8,692 nt of DNA from NCBI GenBank assembly GCA_036269915.1, contig DATBDM010000301.1, positions 1 through 8,692 on the forward strand, in the 5' to 3' direction. The translations under genes were made by a program, and so were the position numbers. Under the pieces are notes generated by a model. The model was not told where the DNA came from. It ran no database searches and was given only the letters and a program-made list of their open reading frames with translations. This document shows, piece by piece, positions 5,616 to 8,692 of this stretch. The first letter of the stretch is position 1; each line of letters begins with the position of its first letter. Origin of the DNA: DATBDM01 sp036269915. GTDB taxonomy: Bacteria > Actinomycetota > Thermoleophilia > Solirubrobacterales > Solirubrobacteraceae.

Positions 5616-7928
5616 TCAGCGGGCGGTGAGCAACTCCGAGAGCGCGCCGATCAGCTCGCGCGGCAGCTCCTGCGCGTGCAGTTCGGCGAGCATCGCGTGC
5701 GGCGGCAGGTCCGAGGTGAGCGTGCGCCATGCCGTCGCCTTCGCCTCGTGGCCGAACTGCGCCGCGTTGAGCACCGCGAAGAGCGCGTCGGAGCGGTTGG
5801 CGGTGAGCGGCCCGTCGGCGACCTCGGCGCGCACGGTGACCGGCTCGCCGGTGGGCGCGTCCGCGACCGTCTCCCCCGGATGCTCGACGCCGAGGAACCT
5901 GACGGTCCAGCTCCGCGTCGCCGGCAGGATCCCGCGCCGATCGTCGGCGGCGCCGATCGTCAGCGTGCCGGCCTCCTGCTCCCAGGTGATCGTGGTGCGG
6001 GCGGTCGGGATCTCCTCCGGCGTGGCGCCGGTGCCGTCGTCCTCGATCAGGGTGAAGCTCCCGTCGGCGCCGGGGGCGATGAGCAACTCGAGTCGCTCCG
6101 GGTTGCGCGTGGCGTCGAGGTCGTCCTCGGCGGCCAGCGGCAGGATGCCGCCGGCGCGCAGCAGCGCCGGGATCGAGCGCCCGTCGCGGTGCAGGTCGAT
6201 CTCGCGGTCGCCGTCGTAGGCCGTGCCGGTGAACACGTCGATCCAGGCGCCCGGCGGCAGCCACGCCCGGACCTCGCCGCGCAGCGTGACGGCGTCGCGC
6301 GGCGTCGTGATCGGCGCGACGATCAGCTCGGAGCCGAAGGCGAACTGGTTCGGCACCGTGTACGCGCGCCGATCGCGCGGCGCGACGTGGTACATCGGGC
6401 GCACCAGCGGGATGCCCTCGACCGAGGCGCGGTGGTTCATCGTGTGCAGGTAGGGCACGAGCCGGTGGCGGAAGCGCAGCGCCTCGGACATCGCGTCGCG
6501 CGACTCGCGGGGGTACTTCCACGGCTCCTTGACCAGGAACGGGTTGCTCGACGAGTGCAGCCGCAGGATCGGCGAGAAGACGCCGAGCTGGACCCAGCGC
6601 GTGGCGAGCTCGTCGTCGCGCACGCCGAACAGGTGGCCGCCGATGTCGTGGCTCCACCAGCCGTAGCCGATGTTCGTCGCCGTCGCGGTGAACTCGGGCT
6701 GGAAGGCGAGCGAGGCCCAGGAGATGATCGCGTCGCCGGAGAAGCCGACCGGGTAGCGGTGGCTGCCGGGTCCGGCGTAGCGGGAGAACGTCAGCGGCCG
6801 GCGGCCCTCGCGGCCCGAGTCCAGGTAGTGGAAGTGGTTGAGCATCCACAGCGGGTCGATCCCGGCGATCCGCGAGTAGCTCCCCTGCTGCCAGTCGAGC
6901 CACCAGAAGTCGACGCCCTGGTCCTCCAGCGGGTGGTGCAGGACCTCCAGGTAGGCCTTCAGGAAGGCCGGATCGGTGATGTCGAAGGCGACCGGCGCCT
7001 CCCCATCGGGGTCGCGGCCGAGCGCCTGCGCCATCGCCGGGTAGGCGTCCTCGAAGGCGCGCACGCCGTCGGCGGGATGGACGTTGAGCGTGGTCCGCAG
7101 CCCGCGGCGGTGCACCTCGGCGAGGAACGCCTCGGGATCGGGGAAGAGCGTGGGCTCCCAGCTGTAGCCGGTCCAGCCCGAGCCGTAGCGCTCGGGCACG
7201 GAGTCCACCCGGTGCCAGTCCATGTCGATGACCGCGACCGAGAACGGCAGGTCCTCGGCCTCGAAGCGGTCGAGCAGCTCGAGGTAGCTGTCGGCGCTGT
7301 AGCGGTGGTAGCGGCTCCACCAGTTCCCGAGCGCCCAGCGGGGGAGTACCGGCTGCGCGCCCGAGACCGCGTAGAAGGCCTTGAGCGCCGCCTCGTAGTC
7401 GTTGCCGTAGGAGAACAGGTAGAGGTCGAGGCGGCCGCCGTCGCGGGGGCTGACCCAGCCGTCGTCCTCGAACACGAACGAGCCGGAGTCGTCGAGCGCC
7501 GCGATGCCGAAGCGCGACACGATGCCCGGCTCGAGCGGGGCGCGGCCGTCGACGTTGTCGAGCGTGCGCGTGGTCCCGCCGAGGTCGCGGACGGGCTCGC
7601 CGAAGCGCCAGACGCTGTGGTAGTTGCTCACGTTGCCGCGCACCTGGGCGCTGAGCCCGGCGGGTGAGAACGGCTGCCGGTCGTAGGTCAGGCGCACGCG
7701 GTCGGTGACGATCTCGACCGCGCCTTCGTCCTCGACGACCTCGAACTCCGGCACGGGCAGGGCACGGTGCAGCGCGAAGGTGGAGGCCCGGTCCTCGAAG
7801 GCGCCGTCGTCGGCCCACTCGAGCCGCAGCAGCCCGGCGGTCAGCACGGTGATGCGCCAGCGGTCCCCCTGCACGACGGCAGCGGGTTCGGCGTGGGGGG
7901 ACGTGCTGATGCGCAGGTGCTGATCCAA
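5616..7928 (-). CDS. Glycoside hydrolase family 31 protein (alpha-glucosidase-like)
   Basis: The 770-residue product is a GH31 retaining alpha-glycosidase. An N-terminal beta-sandwich (about 10-190) precedes the TIM barrel (about 190-510), which opens with LPRWALGNWWSRY (195-207) and contains VIDMDWH (233-239). The expected nucleophile is Asp345 in FWWLDWQQG (341-349) and the expected acid/base is Asp399 in FSGD (396-399); SHDIGGHLFG (427-436) and His458 are further family marks. Beta-sandwich regions follow to about 680, then a helical tail to 770. The nucleophile motif differs from the WNDMNE of maltases and the KTDFGE of YicI-type xylosidases, so the sugar is open. No signal peptide is seen: it is likely cytoplasmic. 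The start is TTG 7928, chosen because GGAGG lies 6 nt upstream. It diverges from rpiA; no sugar importer is in the window. Confidence 0.93.
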   Translation of the reverse strand: MDQHLRISTSPHAEPAAVVQGDRWRITVLTAGLLRLEWADDGAFEDRASTFALHRALPVPEFEVVEDEGAVEIVTDRVRLTYDRQPFSPAGLSAQVRGNVSNYHSVWRFGEPVRDLGGTTRTLDNVDGRAPLEPGIVSRFGIAALDDSGSFVFEDDGWVSPRDGGRLDLYLFSYGNDYEAALKAFYAVSGAQPVLPRWALGNWWSRYHRYSADSYLELLDRFEAEDLPFSVAVIDMDWHRVDSVPERYGSGWTGYSWEPTLFPDPEAFLAEVHRRGLRTTLNVHPADGVRAFEDAYPAMAQALGRDPDGEAPVAFDITDPAFLKAYLEVLHHPLEDQGVDFWWLDWQQGSYSRIAGIDPLWMLNHFHYLDSGREGRRPLTFSRYAGPGSHRYPVGFSGDAIISWASLAFQPEFTATATNIGYGWWSHDIGGHLFGVRDDELATRWVQLGVFSPILRLHSSSNPFLVKEPWKYPRESRDAMSEALRFRHRLVPYLHTMNHRASVEGIPLVRPMYHVAPRDRRAYTVPNQFAFGSELIVAPITTPRDAVTLRGEVRAWLPPGAWIDVFTGTAYDGDREIDLHRDGRSIPALLRAGGILPLAAEDDLDATRNPERLELLIAPGADGSFTLIEDDGTGATPEEIPTARTTITWEQEAGTLTIGAADDRRGILPATRSWTVRFLGVEHPGETVADAPTGEPVTVRAEVADGPLTANRSDALFAVLNAAQFGHEAKATAWRTLTSDLPPHAMLAELHAQELPRELIGALSELLTAR

Positions 7929-7955
7929 GGGATTCCTCCGGAGTCGATCGGGCGC

Positions 7956-7961
7956 ACGGTA
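7956..7961 (-). promoter_or_regulatory. Candidate -10 box of the GH31 gene
   Basis: TACCGT on the minus strand would start transcription near 7949, giving a leader of about 20 nt that holds the GGAGG ribosome site (7935-7939). No clear -35 hexamer is found. The box is only 15 bp from the rpiA box on the other strand, so polymerase footprints would overlap. Confidence 0.35.
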
Positions 7962-7976
7962 CCCGCCCGCCGCGCG

Positions 7977-7982
7977 TATCGT
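7977..7982 (+). promoter_or_regulatory. Candidate -10 box of rpiA (leaderless)
   Basis: TATCGT lies 8 nt before the ATG at 7991, a spacing consistent with a transcript starting at or next to the start codon. No Shine-Dalgarno sequence precedes this ATG, and no convincing -35 hexamer is present. Confidence 0.45.
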
Positions 7983-7990
7983 GCCCGCGG

Positions 7991-8641
7991 ATGAGCGTCG
8001 CAGCCGACAAGCGGCTCGCCGCGGCCACCGCCGCCGAGCTCGTGCAGGATGGCATGCGCGTCGGGCTCGGCACCGGAACCACGGTGTCCCCGCTGCTGGA
8101 GATCCTCGCCGCCCGCGGGCTCGACATCCGCTGCGTCGCGACGTCGCCGGCGACCGCCGACGCGGCCGTCGCGCTCGGGCTGTCGGTCGAGCGGTTCACG
8201 GCGCTCGAGCGCCTCGACATCGCGATCGACGGCGCCGACCAGGTCGCGCCCGGCCCGTGGCTCGTCAAGGGCGGCGGCCGCGCGCACACGCGCGAGAAGA
8301 TCGTCGCCGCCGCGGCCGCACGCTTCGTGGTGATCGTCTCGGGCGAGAAGCGCGTCGAGCGCATCCGCCCGCCGGTGCCGGTCGAGCTGCTGGCCTTCGG
8401 CGTCGCGTCGACGCTCGCGCGGCTCGGCCACGTCGTCCCGCGCGGCGGTCCGCCCAGCCCTGACGGCGGGGTGATCGCCGACTGGACGGGACCGGTCGCC
8501 GATCCCGCCGCGCTCGCGGCCGCGCTCGACGCCGACCCCGGCGTCGTCGGGCACGGCCTCTTCGGGCCTGACCTCGTCGCCGACGTGGTGATCGCCGCCG
8601 ACGGCGAGGTCGAGCACCGCGCGTACTCATCGGCGTCTTAG
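7991..8641 (+). CDS. rpiA: Ribose-5-phosphate isomerase A
   Basis: The 216-residue product interconverts ribose 5-phosphate and ribulose 5-phosphate in the pentose phosphate pathway, in the cytoplasm. Length is close to the roughly 219 residues of the E. coli enzyme. Marks are the phosphate loop GLGTGTT (25-31), the active-site block AIDGAD (78-83, with Asp80 and Asp83), KGGG (93-96), the general-base region REKIVA (101-106, with Glu102), GEK (118-120) and PVPVELLAFGVA (128-139), then GHGLF (187-191). Departures from the usual sequence are GTT for GST in the loop, Gln84 where DGADE is the norm, RAHT in place of the usual G-A-rich link before REK, and SPDGGVIAD (156-164) for the usual SDNGNxIxD. 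The expected catalytic residues are present, so it should be active. The start at 7991 fits a leaderless box; no Shine-Dalgarno sequence is seen. Confidence 0.88.
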   Translation: MSVAADKRLAAATAAELVQDGMRVGLGTGTTVSPLLEILAARGLDIRCVATSPATADAAVALGLSVERFTALERLDIAIDGADQVAPGPWLVKGGGRAHTREKIVAAAAARFVVIVSGEKRVERIRPPVPVELLAFGVASTLARLGHVVPRGGPPSPDGGVIADWTGPVADPAALAAALDADPGVVGHGLFGPDLVADVVIAADGEVEHRAYSSAS

Positions 8642-8663
8642 CTGCTGCGCCCAGGCTTGCGGC

Positions 8664-8692
8664 GTGTCCCGCACCCTCCGCCGGCTCGGCCT
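8664..8692 (+). CDS. Possible start of a further gene, cut by the window edge
   Basis: A GTG at 8664 opens a frame reading MSRTLRRLG before the window ends. CAGGCT (8652-8657), one base off a TAnnnT box, lies exactly 6 nt upstream, fitting the leaderless pattern of the neighbours. The gap to the rpiA stop is 22 nt. With about ten codons visible, this is only a suggestion. Confidence 0.25.

Noticed and set aside
3494..5629. A 711-codon plus-strand open frame antisense to the methyltransferase and permease
   Set aside because: Composition is Arg/Asp/Glu/His-rich low complexity, typical of antisense frames of GC-rich genes; the opposite strand encodes clear families.
5676..7667. A 663-codon plus-strand open frame antisense to GH31
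   Set aside because: Repetitive Arg/Val/Glu/Ala composition, no domain, no promoter or ribosome site; shadow of the GH31 gene.
5296..8364. A 1022-codon open frame on the minus strand overlapping GH31 and the permease N-terminus
   Set aside because: Out of frame with both genes, dominated by Arg/Ala/Pro/Gly codons and with no recognisable domain; a by-product of GC-rich codon use.
1..8692. tRNA, rRNA, CRISPR arrays, insertion sequences, toxin-antitoxin or defence genes
   Set aside because: None seen on reading both strands: no terminal repeats, spaced direct repeats, cloverleaf-like segments or transposase motifs.

Overview
The window is very GC-rich, with third codon positions almost always G or C, short intergenic gaps and long chance open frames on the unused strands. 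The gene content is that of an actinobacterial chromosome. Two features make class Thermoleophilia (order Solirubrobacterales) my best guess: the first gene resembles secreted or anchored hypothetical proteins I associate with that group, and promoter boxes repeatedly sit 6-9 nt before start codons. This placement is inference. There is no phage, transposon, CRISPR, plasmid or defence gene. It reads as ordinary core/accessory chromosome rather than a dedicated novel system.

Layout. Positions 46-1275 (+) hold a two-gene unit: a membrane-anchored protein of unknown function, then, 3 nt later, a RibD-C/DHFR-like reductase. Positions 1272-2322 (-) run toward it: a DUF5996 protein followed, 25 nt downstream, by a candidate 45-residue membrane protein whose stop codon shares the tetranucleotide CTAG with the reductase stop. 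A 70-bp divergent promoter region (2323-2392) separates this from a single-PASTA-domain lipoprotein (2393-2758, +) and a DUF1269 glycine-zipper membrane protein (2857-3351, +). These converge on a minus-strand block: a GH31 family glycosidase (7928-5616), an APC-superfamily amino-acid permease (5515-3896) and an O6-alkylguanine-DNA methyltransferase (3862-3371). A 62-bp divergent promoter region separates GH31 from a plus-strand, somewhat divergent ribose-5-phosphate isomerase A (7991-8641). A further plus-strand gene may begin at 8664.

How the genes may work together. GH31 has no signal peptide, so it should release sugar in the cytoplasm; its divergent neighbour RpiA works in the pentose phosphate pathway. 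Apart from this loose carbohydrate theme the genes look like independent small units, each with its own promoter. The main regulatory pattern is that five or six genes carry a TAnnnT-like box at a distance that puts the transcription start on or next to the start codon (leaderless mRNA), whereas the DUF1269, permease and GH31 genes have clear Shine-Dalgarno sequences. Several short perfect inverted repeats overlap these promoters and are operator or hairpin candidates. Function calls for RpiA, the methyltransferase, GH31, the permease, DUF5996, DUF1269, PASTA and RibD-C rest on motifs recognised by eye, with no database search.
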